From a bacterium ADurb.Bin243 (GTDB lineage: Bacteria; Muiribacteriota; UBA9980), in assembly GCA_002069765.1 (NCBI GenBank), contig MWBZ01000003.1, positions 62,001 to 126,000 on the forward strand: DNA of 64,000 bases, in the 5' to 3' direction. How positions within the stretch are numbered: position 1 is the first letter of the stretch; each line of letters begins with the position of its first letter. The notes beneath the pieces were generated by a model, which saw only the letters and a list, made by a program, of their open reading frames with translations, ran no database searches and was not told where the DNA came from. A program made the position numbers and the translations under genes. This document shows, piece by piece, positions 51,609 through 59,514 of this stretch.

Positions 51609-53105
51609 ATGAAAAGAGCGTTACTCGTTTTAATCGCGTTATTCGTCGTGCTGATGATCGCTTCGCCGGCTGTTGCGGCGGGCGAAATTAAATTTCCCGA
51701 GAACTTTCTGTGGGGCGCGGCGACATCCTCCTATCAGGTTGAAGGCGGCATTTACGGCAACGACTGGGCCGAGTTTGAAAAGCGGCCGGGCGTCATAGCC
51801 AACGGCGATATATGCGGCGCCGCTTGCGACCATTACAACCGCTACGCCGAAGATATAAGACTGGCTAAAGAACTCAATCTCAAAATTTTCCGCATGTCTA
51901 TCGAATGGTCGCGCATCGAGCCGGCCGACGGCCGTTTTGACGAGAAGGAACTCGCCCACTACCGCGCCGTGCTTGACGAGGTCAGAAGAAGCGGCATGAC
52001 GCCCTTCGTTACGATATTCCATTTCTGCCTTCCAAAATGGCTCGCCGATAAAGGCGGCTTTACCAATCCTCAATCACACGTATATTTTGAAAGATACGCA
52101 GCGCACCTGGAAAAAAACCTTGGCGATCAGGTCGATTTCTGGACGACCCAGAACGAGACGATGGTCTATCTAACCTCCGGCTATCTTCTGGGCATATGGG
52201 CGCCTGGTCATAAAAATCCGGTACTGTTCTGGCGCGCGCTCGGCAATCTTATAAGATCGCACGCAAAAGCTTACGACGCCATCAAGCGCAACGACCTTTC
52301 AGACGCCGACGGCGACGGCGCGGCCGCCGCGGCGGGCATCGTCATGAATTATGGAATTTTCGACCCGTACGATCCCGATTCAAAGGTCAACTCCATAATG
52401 GCCGACAAGGTCAATTACTTCGGAAACCATCTGCTGCTCGACTCGCTCATGGGTAAAAAGACTCGCTTAAAGGAACTCGAGCCCGAAACCGGCGAGCGCA
52501 TATTGTCGCTGCCCGAATATAAAAATACTCTCGATTTCATCGGCGTCAATTATTACACTCGTTTTTTCGTACGCCCTTCGATCACCAAACCCATAGCCGG
52601 CATGGAGATGTTCACCAAATCCCGCGCTGCGGCCCATTCCGGCCAGCCGTTCGAGACCAACGAAATGGGCTGGCTCGTTTATCCGGAAGGCATCTATCGC
52701 GCGGTGAAGGCTATCGGCCGTTACGGCGTTCCGATATATATAACCGAAAACGGCATACCAGACAAAACCTCAAAAAAACGCGCCAGATTCATAGCCGACC
52801 ACCTGGGCTGGCTTAAAAAGGCCATAGACGAAGGCGTTCCCGTCAAAGGCTACATACACTGGGCGCTGACCGATAATTTCGAATGGGCCGAAGGGTTCTG
52901 GCCGCGCTTCGGGCTCTACGACGTCGATTACGCCTCTCAAAAGCGCTCGCTCAACGAAGGCGGCGCGTTCTACGCGGAAGTCGCGCGTAACAACGGCCTC
53001 ACGGCGCCCATGATAAGGTCCGTCTATGGCCCGGAAGCGGCATCCGACGAAAAAACCCGGCGCGACCGCCTCTTTGACAGGAACGGCCAGCAGGCCGGCT
53101 ATTGA
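51609..53105 (+). CDS. Secreted GH1 beta-glycosidase
   Basis: After a signal peptide (about 1-24, ending VAA) the GH1 barrel starts FLWGAATSSYQVEG. The acid/base Glu183 is in TTQNE and the nucleophile Glu380 in YITENG, with the C-terminal NFEWAEGFWPRFGLY segment complete. GH1 enzymes are usually cytoplasmic, so an exported one is less common; it may cleave plant or cell-wall glycosides outside. The enzyme has a 45-residue tail beyond the usual end. Confidence 0.94.
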   Translation: MKRALLVLIALFVVLMIASPAVAAGEIKFPENFLWGAATSSYQVEGGIYGNDWAEFEKRPGVIANGDICGAACDHYNRYAEDIRLAKELNLKIFRMSIEWSRIEPADGRFDEKELAHYRAVLDEVRRSGMTPFVTIFHFCLPKWLADKGGFTNPQSHVYFERYAAHLEKNLGDQVDFWTTQNETMVYLTSGYLLGIWAPGHKNPVLFWRALGNLIRSHAKAYDAIKRNDLSDADGDGAAAAAGIVMNYGIFDPYDPDSKVNSIMADKVNYFGNHLLLDSLMGKKTRLKELEPETGERILSLPEYKNTLDFIGVNYYTRFFVRPSITKPIAGMEMFTKSRAAAHSGQPFETNEMGWLVYPEGIYRAVKAIGRYGVPIYITENGIPDKTSKKRARFIADHLGWLKKAIDEGVPVKGYIHWALTDNFEWAEGFWPRFGLYDVDYASQKRSLNEGGAFYAEVARNNGLTAPMIRSVYGPEAASDEKTRRDRLFDRNGQQAGY

Positions 53106-53123
53106 TGAAAGTATTTAATTTCG

Positions 53124-53154
53124 CTTGAGGCCGCAATTTGCGGCTTCAAGTTTT
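53124..53154 (+). terminator. Hairpin repeat family B, copy 1; likely terminator of the GH1 gene
   Basis: CTTGAGGCCGCAA (53124-53136) pairs with TTGCGGCTTCAAG (53138-53150), one G-U pair included, followed by TTTT. It belongs to a family with the scheme AAGGTCGCAA-N-TTGCGACCTT found five times here. Confidence 0.75.
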
Positions 53155-53163
53155 GCATTTCAC

Positions 53164-53188
53164 TTAAGGTCACAAACTGTGACCTTAA
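53164..53188. repeat. Hairpin repeat family B, copy 2
   Basis: TTAAGGTCACA and TGTGACCTTAA are perfect inverse arms around AAC. Adjacent to copy 1 between the GH1 gene and the AlbA_2-type pseudogene. Confidence 0.85.
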
Positions 53189-53211
53189 AAGTCATTTGCT
53201 ATGCGCCGCCC

Positions 53212-54229
53212 TTATTTAGCGTAATATCCGCCTGTTTTCGGGCTGCCGCGAAATTCGATTTTTCCTTCAAATTTAAGTAATTTTATCTTTTTTTCCAAAG
53301 TTTTTTGTGGCGTATTCACACTTCGGGATATTTGAGGCATTCTCTGTCCAGGATTGTTTTTAATATATTCGAGTAAATTTACTCCCCCATTTACTCCCCC
53401 ATTTACTCCCCCATTTACTCCCCCATTTGCTCCGCCAGCCTCATCAAAAGCCTCTGCGGCGCGTTCGAACACTGCGGTCACGAAGCCGCCGAAGTCGAAT
53501 TTGATCGGCCGCATGCCGGCTTCTTTCATCGCATTCTGCATGCGGTTTATGCCGGTGCCCATCTTTTCGATATATTTGATGCGCTGGAGAAGGTTGGCGA
53601 TGTTCGGATTGCGCAGCATGCTTTTAGCGCCGAATTCCTCGGGTTTGAGGCCTTTAACGAGGCCGCCGGGGCTTGATATTTCGACGCGGTCGTCAAATAT
53701 TTCGACCATCACGTTGGCGCCTTTTTCAAAATAATCCCTGTGGATGACGGCGTTTATAACGGCCTCTCTCAGCGCGTCATATGGAAGTTCAGGCACTTCG
53801 ATGCGGCGGGGGCTGCCGTCGAATTCATATCGCAGGTTGAGGTGGCGCTTGAGGAAGATCATGGCATTGTCGATATTACTGATAATATCCTCGTTAAAAT
53901 CTTTTTTGTCAAGCACATCGGCCTTGACAAGGCTTGTCGATACCCTCGCGCACCTCGACTACAAGCACTTTTCCGACCTCGCCGAATATTATCTTCACCG
54001 GCGGCTCGCAATTGTTGGCGATATCCTGAATCTGCGATTTGAGCTTGTTATCGATCTCGACGCCTTTGACCGTGCCGTCGTCGGACACTCCTATCAGTAT
54101 TCGGCCACCCGAACCGTTTGCGAACGCGACCATTTCCTTATCAAGGTGCGCAGCGCTTTCCTTGAATTCAAAGCGGTACCCTTCGCCGTCCTGTATTATC
54201 TGTTCTAATTCTTTTTTTGATATGGCCAT
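53212..54229 (-). pseudogene. AlbA_2/HATPase_c_4-type ATP-binding regulator, broken by internal deletion
   Basis: The 5' part (54229-53909) encodes an AlbA_2 (Schlafen-like) domain with YRFEFKESAAHLDKEMVAFANGSGGRILIGVSDDG and VVEVREGIDKP, then runs into a stop. The 3' part (53916-53212) encodes the ATP-binding module (AVINAVIHRDYF, VEISSPGGL, GTGINRM) and a winged helix ending GSPKTGGYYAK. Homologues run through about 100 more residues between the halves; these are missing and the frame is shifted at about 53910. The start ATG 54229 has AGGTG. A 12-base tandem repeat lies in the 3' half. Confidence 0.8.
53379..53426 (-). repeat. 12-base tandem repeat (TTACTCCCCCAT) x4
   Basis: Four perfect copies of TTACTCCCCCAT (a fifth, changed copy follows at 53427-53438) encode GGVN repeats on the minus strand just before the winged-helix part of the pseudogene. 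A short, in-frame, length-variable linker. Confidence 0.95.
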
Positions 54230-54418
54230 TTTAACACCTGCGCAGTTAGTTCTATTTAATATTTTATAAGTAAGTTCATCGCCTGTCCATAACTTTTTCG
54301 ACAATTATTTCAGAGCGTTTTTCAATCCTTCGCTTCGTTGCTCATTCGTGAAATATTGTGGAACTATAGATGCCATAAACAAATTCTTTATTCATATTTT
54401 ACTTCTCATGCGCCGCCC

Positions 54419-54553
54419 TTATTTAGCGTAATATCCGCCTGTTTTCGGGCTGCCGCGAAATTCGATCTTGCCGTCAGCCTTAAGCTTTCTGATTTTTTTC
54501 TCTAAGGCTTCAGGGCGCCCGAAAAAACTTTGACTATCAATATCGACTTTCTA
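54419..54553 (-). pseudogene. Second C-terminal fragment of an AlbA_2-type regulator gene
   Basis: The minus-strand frame ends with the same GKIEFRGSPKTGGYYAK tail as the gene at 53212, preceded by a similar winged-helix piece (GRPEALEKKIRKLKADG) and then a stop. The last 59 bases (54408-54466) are identical to 53201-53259, including bases beyond the stop codon. This is a remnant of a tandem paralogue. Confidence 0.8.
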
Positions 54554-54666
54554 TAATGTTTCATTATAAACAAACCGGCGCTACAAGTCAAGCGCCGTTT
54601 CTTAATATGTCAAGTTAAAATGTCCGGTTCTTGATATTCAGGCCGGAAGTTTTGTTTTTTCTTTAG

Positions 54667-54691
54667 TTCGAGCCCGCTTCGCAGTCTCGAA
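54667..54691. repeat. Hairpin repeat family A, copy 2
   Basis: TTCGAGCCCGC, loop TTC, then GCAGTCTCGAA; two right-arm positions differ from the perfect form at 51411, weakening the stem. Confidence 0.85.
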
Positions 54692-54755
54692 GCGACATGC
54701 ATCGATCCTGGTGCGCCTGAAACGAAACCGGCAGATTGTATTTGTGAACTAATTT

Positions 54756-54784
54756 TTTTGAGGTCACAATTTGTGACTTCAAAA
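54756..54784. repeat. Hairpin repeat family B, copy 3
   Basis: TTTTGAGGTCACAA and TTGTGACTTCAAAA form a 14-base inverse pair around one base, with a G-U pair at the fifth-sixth position. Same scheme as copies at 53124, 53164, 55121 and 56848. Confidence 0.85.
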
Positions 54785-54840
54785 TCAGGTAAAGAAAAGG
54801 TATCATGTTTTCAGTTTTATCACGACGCCTTCGACGATTG

Positions 54841-54912
54841 TAACATTTATTTTCCTGTGTTATCGATAGTTTTCACAATTAATTGTGAAAAATCACATTT
54901 ATTTGTGAAAAA
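54841..54912. repeat. Repeat family D, copy 1, with perfect palindrome
   Basis: The stretch is related to 60733-60802. Its palindrome TTTTCACAATT/AATTGTGAAAA (54870-54891) corresponds to TTTTAACAATT/AATTGTTAAAA there, so a C-G pair is replaced by A-T on both sides. Confidence 0.75.
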
Positions 54913-54922
54913 TTCCTGGAAG

Positions 54923-54947
54923 TTCGAGTCCGCTTCGAGGGCTCGAA
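54923..54947. repeat. Hairpin repeat family A, copy 3
   Basis: TTCGAGTCCGC, loop TTC, GAGGGCTCGAA. It is followed, as at 60437, by the end of a small degraded gene. Confidence 0.85.
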
Positions 54948-54958
54948 GCGGCCGTATT

Positions 54959-54994
54959 CAACCGCTATAAGCGACTTCGCAAAAGAAGGCGCAA
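54959..54994 (-). pseudogene. C-terminal remnant related to the pseudogene at 60472
   Basis: The minus-strand frame CAFFCEVAYSG-stop corresponds to RAFVFEAAYSG-stop at 60472 and lies at the same distance from a family A hairpin, indicating that repeat and gene end were copied together. Confidence 0.55.
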
Positions 54995-55120
54995 TTCAAA
55001 GCGCCCTGCCAGCCAGTCCGCCCCAGAGAACGCCTTATAACCCGTCGGCATACTGCTTCAGCGATCCCTTAAACTTCAAATAGGCGCTTTTATACCTGAC
55101 TTGATAGGACTTTCCTTCAC

Positions 55121-55153
55121 TTTAAGTTGTTGCAAAATTTGCAACAACTTAAA
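55121..55153. repeat. Hairpin repeat family B, copy 4
   Basis: TTTAAGTTGTTGCAAA and TTTGCAACAACTTAAA are perfect 16-base inverse arms around one A. Compared with the other copies, the middle of the stem has changed on both sides at once, keeping pairing. Confidence 0.88.
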
Positions 55154-55210
55154 TTTATTCAATTTCTTTACAAAATTCAAGTCAAATAATAGCACCTTTT
55201 TTCTAAGTAT

Positions 55211-55311
55211 TTGACAAACAAACAATAACATGCTAAAATGCGATTAATCTGGGTTTCCGGAGGTGGATGGTTCAACCATCGGTCCGCCGCAAGGCGGGCT
55301 TTTTATTTTAC
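55211..55311 (+). ncRNA. Candidate small RNA: promoter, hairpin and terminator
   Basis: TTGACA (55211-55216), 17-base spacer and TAAAAT (55234-55239) form a near-consensus promoter. The transcript from about 55246 would contain a GATGG/CCATC stem-loop (55266-55280) and an intrinsic terminator CCGCC-GCAA-GGCGG followed by TTTTTATTTT (about 55284-55309), total near 65 bases. A GGAGGT and ATG inside could also encode a 20-residue peptide (MVQPSVRRKAGFLF...), though spacing is short. A degenerate copy without terminator lies at 57110. Confidence 0.55.
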
Positions 55312-55573
55312 GCCAAAAATATTTTTTAAATTCAAGTTTATTCTTTAAAATCCCCACACGCGGTTTGACTTTTATAAAACAGGGTTTGAACGAGCGGGAT
55401 TCATCAGTTGGTGACTTATGAATTTCATGTATATTTTTATTTTATATATCTTCAAGTTAAGTCAGTCCTTTTCCTTTCATGAATTCGCTCCTGGCGAAGG
55501 CGTCACTTCTGCGATACCATAAAATCGATATTAATGGGGTTAAGCATATCTATAAGGCCCGCCTGCCTATCTT

Positions 55574-55729
55574 TTATTTGATTATCAGTTCGAGCCCGAT
55601 TCGCGGCCTCGAAGTCTTTAAAATTAAACACTCATCATCGGTCATGATAAAACCATATTCAGTCTTGACTGCTCCGAGCAGTTCCCACACCTCGCTGGAC
55701 CGCTTTTCGATGACAAGGGTGGAAACAAG
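55574..55729 (-). pseudogene. rmuC fragment
   Basis: The minus-strand frame reads LVSTLVIEKRSSEVWELLGA, continues VKTEYG, then unrelated residues to a stop. The TLxIxKRSSEVWExLGAVKTE(F/Y)G stretch is characteristic of the C-terminal part of RmuC recombination-limiting proteins. Both sides are lost and a family A hairpin (55589) lies inside the frame, so it is a broken remnant. Confidence 0.7.
55589..55613. repeat. Hairpin repeat family A, copy 4
   Basis: TTCGAGCCCGA, loop TTC, then GCGGCCTCGAA; imperfect stem. Located inside the rmuC remnant, so the element has inserted or been copied into former coding sequence. Confidence 0.82.
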
Positions 55730-55735
55730 TCAAAA

Positions 55736-56785
55736 TCATTCAAGCGGCTGCCATTCATTTTTTTTGTCATAAACCTTCCGCTGTGCCGCGAGGCTTCTGA
55801 CGCGCCCGCATTCGGCCGCCATGCGCGCCTCGAATTCGCGGGCCCGTTCCGCCACGGCCGCCTGCATTTCTTCAGGCAGCTCGCGGCGAAATTTATCGTA
55901 CGCCTCCGTGAATTGTTCCTCGTTTATTCCCATGCCGATCCTGGCCAGAGCCACGGCCTGCACGATGTCGGCATCGACGGAGTCGCCCTCGTAGTACATC
56001 AAGGCGATACCAAACAACGCAAACCAATCACCCTGCAGCGCGGCGCGTTCGAAGTAGCCGAACGCTCTCGCCGGGTCGCGCTTCACGAACTCGCCTTCAT
56101 AATAATAAATGCCCGCACAGGTGAGCGACACCGACTCGTCCTCCTCGGCTGCGCGTTCGTACCATTCAAGCGCGGCAAGCGGATCGCGCTCGACGCCCTC
56201 GCCGTCGGCCAGCATGTGGGCCGTTTTGAGCTGCGACGACAAATGCCCCTGCAAAGCGGCCTTTTCAAACCACTCGAATGCCTTGCCCGGATCGCGTTCG
56301 ACGCCGTCGCCCTTATAGTAAAGCGACGCTAAATTAAACTGCGCCCTGGCATAGCCTTTCAAAGCCGACCGTTCAAGATATTCGAACGCCTTCGTATAAT
56401 CCGGCTCACGGTCTTTGCCGCCAAGGTAATGAGAAGCCAGGTTGAACAGAGCAGTTTCCGAGCCAAGCGCGACGGCCTTTTCGTAATACTCGCGAGCCCC
56501 GTCGGCGTCTCTGCCCGTCAAATACCCGAAATCACAAATTACGCCAAGAAAATTCATGGCGGCAGGATGCCCCTGCGCGGCGGCCTTTTCGAACCAGCCG
56601 AACGCCTTTTCAAAATCGCGAGGCAGCTTTTCGCCCAAATAATACATAACGCCAAGGTTATACTGCGACACCCTGTCGCCAGCTTCAGCCTTCTCGATAA
56701 TGCCATCAAAACATTCTTCCGCGAAGGCTCCGGACGGAAATAACAAAACGGCCGCAAACGCAATTAAGCATATCAATAAGATCAT
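55736..56785 (-). CDS. Secreted Sel1-repeat protein
   Basis: A signal peptide (about 1-22, ending AFA) precedes about seven Sel1-like repeats (about 35-290), each of 36 residues with the pattern A-x2-G-x3-A-x-Y-x-L-G-x2-Y-x2-G and YEKAA-type ends (for example FGWFEKAAAQGHPAAMNFLG). These TPR-like helices mediate protein contacts. A short charged C-terminus follows. AAGGAAG precedes the ATG. The N-terminus and upstream bases were copied to 62354-62520. Confidence 0.92.
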   Translation of the reverse strand: MILLICLIAFAAVLLFPSGAFAEECFDGIIEKAEAGDRVSQYNLGVMYYLGEKLPRDFEKAFGWFEKAAAQGHPAAMNFLGVICDFGYLTGRDADGAREYYEKAVALGSETALFNLASHYLGGKDREPDYTKAFEYLERSALKGYARAQFNLASLYYKGDGVERDPGKAFEWFEKAALQGHLSSQLKTAHMLADGEGVERDPLAALEWYERAAEEDESVSLTCAGIYYYEGEFVKRDPARAFGYFERAALQGDWFALFGIALMYYEGDSVDADIVQAVALARIGMGINEEQFTEAYDKFRRELPEEMQAAVAERAREFEARMAAECGRVRSLAAQRKVYDKKNEWQPLE

Positions 56786-56847
56786 CGAAGATACTTCCTT
56801 AAAATAAAATCAATCTGCGCAAAAATTTCGTGATGACAGTTTAACGG

Positions 56848-56878
56848 TTTTTAAGGTCGCAAATTGCGACCTTAAAAA
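56848..56878. repeat. Hairpin repeat family B, copy 5
   Basis: TTTTTAAGGTCGCAA and TTGCGACCTTAAAAA are perfect 15-base inverse arms around one A, upstream of the Sel1 gene start on the other side. Confidence 0.9.
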
Positions 56879-57020
56879 TCCATATCATCATCACAAAAAT
56901 AATTTTTAAAAAATGCCAGAGCGAAAATGAACGAAAATACGTCTTGACGTATATATTAAGCCTCAATCTCCTTCAAACTACTCCAGAAAGGTATACTTGC
57001 TGATTCTCTTCGCGACTCGG

Positions 57021-57064
57021 AAACGCTTATCAAATAGAATTCTGAACGCACTGCGTTCAGAATC
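57021..57064. repeat. Hairpin repeat family C, copy 1
   Basis: The core GATTCTGAACGC-type hairpin (TTCTGAACGCA and TGCGTTCAGAA arms) and about 20 bases of flank (AAACGCTTA...ATAGAATTC) recur at 62735-62779 with small changes. Confidence 0.85.
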
Positions 57065-57109
57065 TTAACTTTGGCCGGCTTATTTTATAAGGTCTTTTAA
57101 ATTACTTTT

Positions 57110-57170
57110 GACAAACAAACAATAAAATGTAAGAATTCGGTTAATCCAGATTTCCGGAGGTTGTGACTTC
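57110..57170 (+). repeat. Degenerate copy of the small-RNA promoter/leader block
   Basis: TTTGACAAACAAACAATAA, then a GGTTAATC and a TTTCCGGAGGT, repeat the order and spacing of 55210-55265. The -10 box is damaged (AAGAAT) and no terminator follows. Confidence 0.75.
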
Positions 57171-57200
57171 AAGTTCATCTGTTTAAGGCCAAAATTCGTC

Positions 57201-57542
57201 TTAATCCCAGATAATCCTTATTTCACTGTCGATATATTGCATAATATCCTCAACCACCTCGGCACGCGAACTCGCGAAAAACATTTTGAAATAATTTTTC
57301 TGGTTTTCATAATCAAGCATCTCGTCGTAACCTTCGCTGTCGGGAAGATTGTCAGGATCATTCTGACCATCGCCCAAGAATTCTTCGACACGCTGTTCAA
57401 TTACTTCAATAATGATAGCTTCGACCCGGTGCTCATCGATCTTGATTTTGTTTTCTAAAATCTTTTGAAATACAATGTTTTTAACTGAATCGTAAAAGTT
57501 TTTCAAAAGATAATTTGAATTTATTATATCGCCCGGCGGCAT
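57201..57542 (-). CDS. Hypothetical acidic helical protein
   Basis: The 113-residue protein is rich in Glu, Asp and Ile and predicted helical, with a central DGQNDPDNLPDSEGYDEM loop. GAGGT precedes the ATG. I recognise no family. It is the next gene after, and on the same strand as, the ATPase/nuclease-like pair, with 245 bases between, and may be a separate accessory gene. Confidence 0.6.
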   Translation of the reverse strand: MPPGDIINSNYLLKNFYDSVKNIVFQKILENKIKIDEHRVEAIIIEVIEQRVEEFLGDGQNDPDNLPDSEGYDEMLDYENQKNYFKMFFASSRAEVVEDIMQYIDSEIRIIWD

Positions 57543-57787
57543 TATTTTTACCTCGATTTTACTTATTTTATCCGTTATGCGCAGCCCTCGAATCCCCCGG
57601 CGGCGGATAGAGCTTCGTCTGATAAGGCTTTCCGGTTTTAATAGCTAATGAACACGAACTTTTGATGATGAGGCTAACATTAAAATTATTCAAGCAGGAG
57701 CTATGGCAAAATCTCTGATTTCTTTTTAACAATTACATAATCTTTATGTAAAACTTTTTTGGGGTATTTTTTAAAGTTATTTTAATT

Positions 57788-58303
57788 TCAAATTTCAACA
57801 GCCGGCCAGTTAGTAAAGACTTCGTTCCACTTTTTTAAATTTACGACATTGCAGGATTTTGATAAAATATGCACCCATCGTTCTGAGGGTTTATTCAATG
57901 GCAGCTCTCTTCTGAGGCTTTTGCTCAATTCGACATTCAAAGCATTATCGAAATTTAAAAGACAGATATAATGAATCGGCCTGTCAACTTTGTTTTCGGC
58001 GTAACGATATAAAAACGAATCGCGGAATTTAGACTTGAGATAATTTTTCAACCATGAAAAATATTTATGGCGTGGTATTGTGCCGCCCGCAATAAAATTA
58101 AATGAATCGACAAGTTCATCGGAATTATCATATTTTTTAATTTCGACAAAAACATATTTATCTTCAAATTCCGCAATAATATCAACGGCCTTCAAAGCGG
58201 TCACTCCATGATAATTACTTTTATTTTTATCGGTTTCATCAAATTTAAAAGCGTTTAAAGCATCTTTAAAATCGATCTTATAACCTTCAGATTCAACGAT
58301 CAT
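57788..58303 (-). CDS. PD-(D/E)XK-like nuclease candidate, partner of the AAA ATPase
   Basis: The 171-residue protein carries a possible nuclease core: Asp41 in ALKAVDIIAEF, then a strand and Glu54-Ile-Lys56 in YVFVEIKKY, matching D-(X)n-E-X-K. The rest is helical, with FIAGGTIPRHKYFSWLKNYL and DRPIHYICLLNF segments. Its start overlaps the ATPase stop by four bases (ATGA), indicating translational coupling. An ATPase plus small nuclease is a common antiphage layout. Function is inferred. Confidence 0.6.
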   Translation of the reverse strand: MIVESEGYKIDFKDALNAFKFDETDKNKSNYHGVTALKAVDIIAEFEDKYVFVEIKKYDNSDELVDSFNFIAGGTIPRHKYFSWLKNYLKSKFRDSFLYRYAENKVDRPIHYICLLNFDNALNVELSKSLRRELPLNKPSERWVHILSKSCNVVNLKKWNEVFTNWPAVEI

Positions 58304-59334
58304 ATGACTTTGCCTCCCATATCTTTGAACACCTGGCGATCGATAAGAGAACCGAATGCATCGTCGATGGCGTTGGGAGAAATATCTTGAAAAGAAGTGC
58401 TATGCGAATTAACAACATTATTTGATTTTTTATCCCTATACAAACTATGATATATAATTTTGTCATTATCGGTGACGGCCAGATCGAATTCTTTTAACAA
58501 TACGTAATCATGAGTAGCGATAAAAATTTGCACACCCATTCGCTGTAACTCGACAAGAATATTAACGACACTTTTCATCAAAGTGGGGTTTAAATTCGCT
58601 TCCGGCTCATCCCAGAAAAGAGCACTGCCACTTAAGAGAGTTCCGTTTTGAATCAAAAGCCATAATAGCCCCAATTTACGATACCCTTCGGCTAAAAGAG
58701 TAAACTCCAATTCTCCCTGTTTGTTTTTAAGAAAAAATTCTTCTTTCTTTGAAATTATTTTGCCGTCGATGGATTCCTGGAGCATTTCTAGCAATCTGCT
58801 TCTGACTTTATCTGTCGGCCCTTTTAATGCCGGTAAAAAAGCCCTGTCGATAATATCAGCATATACTTCTTCAAAATGTATATTTCTGGTTGAATAAAGC
58901 GACCGAAACCCGGGCGCGTTAGCCATCATATCCTTTACCGGAATAAAAACCGATTCGAACGGGTTTTCTGACCATTGTTTCGTAGCGCCGGTCACTTTCG
59001 CTTTATCCGCCGTTAATGTATGATTTGTAATAGAAAGGCGGATGGCCATTTCCTGACCATTAGAAAGCCGTTTTACTTCGACGAAACCGCTGTTGCTGGT
59101 CTGTGTTCTCCGGGTTAATCGTCCGATTTGCTTGTTCGCCGGAAAAAAAACATCGTTGATTTTTTCAGCAAACCCCTTTTTACTTTTGGAAATATCACAT
59201 GCGGAATAAAGCGATTTTAAAATATGTGTTTTACCCGTACCATTCTCGCCGATAAAAATATTGATCCCACTCGAAAAATCAATCTCTAATTTATCAAAAG
59301 CGGTAAAACTTTCTAATTTAATTTTTTTTAACAT
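58300..59334 (-). CDS. AAA_15/AAA_21-type (OLD/SMC-like) ATPase, defence-like
   Basis: Walker A GENGTGKT (29-36), an ABC-type signature region near LLAEGYRKLGLLWLL (213-227), Walker B with DEPE (242-245) and the H-loop ATHD (273-276) define a stand-alone ABC/SMC-like ATPase. About 100 residues between Walker A and the second half form an inserted helical arm. Such ATPases pair with TOPRIM, HNH or other effectors in antiphage systems. The partner here is the PD-(D/E)XK-like protein encoded by the overlapping gene. Confidence 0.8.
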   Translation of the reverse strand: MLKKIKLESFTAFDKLEIDFSSGINIFIGENGTGKTHILKSLYSACDISKSKKGFAEKINDVFFPANKQIGRLTRRTQTSNSGFVEVKRLSNGQEMAIRLSITNHTLTADKAKVTGATKQWSENPFESVFIPVKDMMANAPGFRSLYSTRNIHFEEVYADIIDRAFLPALKGPTDKVRSRLLEMLQESIDGKIISKKEEFFLKNKQGELEFTLLAEGYRKLGLLWLLIQNGTLLSGSALFWDEPEANLNPTLMKSVVNILVELQRMGVQIFIATHDYVLLKEFDLAVTDNDKIIYHSLYRDKKSNNVVNSHSTSFQDISPNAIDDAFGSLIDRQVFKDMGGKVI

Positions 59335-59514
59335 TATTTCCTCTATTTATTTATTTTTAAGGTCTTTTTAAATATATATTAATATTATACAGCATTTCAT
59401 GTTAAAAACAAAAGAGAAATTTAATATTTAATATTTTTGTTACTTTTCCTTTGATTGTTTAGTATAAAGTGGTTGCCGTATAATTGTTTCGGAACGCGTT
59501 CGAAGTTTTTAAAT

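Larger units (their letters stand above)
54305..55573. other. Gene-poor stretch with gene fragments, hairpin repeats and a candidate small RNA
   Basis: I see no intact gene in this stretch. It holds a duplicated gene end (54419-54553), hairpin repeats of families A, B and D, a short gene-end remnant (54959-54994) and the candidate small RNA unit at 55211, listed individually. Confidence 0.75.
56786..57200. other. 415-base gene-free stretch with three repeats
   Basis: No gene is evident. It holds one family B hairpin (56848-56878), one family C hairpin (57021-57064) and a degenerate copy of the small-RNA promoter block (57110-57170). Confidence 0.7.

Noticed and set aside
55479-55772. 97-codon plus-strand reading frame
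   Set aside because: It runs antisense to the rmuC remnant and a hairpin repeat, has low-complexity residues and no ribosome site.
57788-59334. PARIS system
   Set aside because: The effector lacks TOPRIM motifs; it shows D and E-x-K spacing instead.
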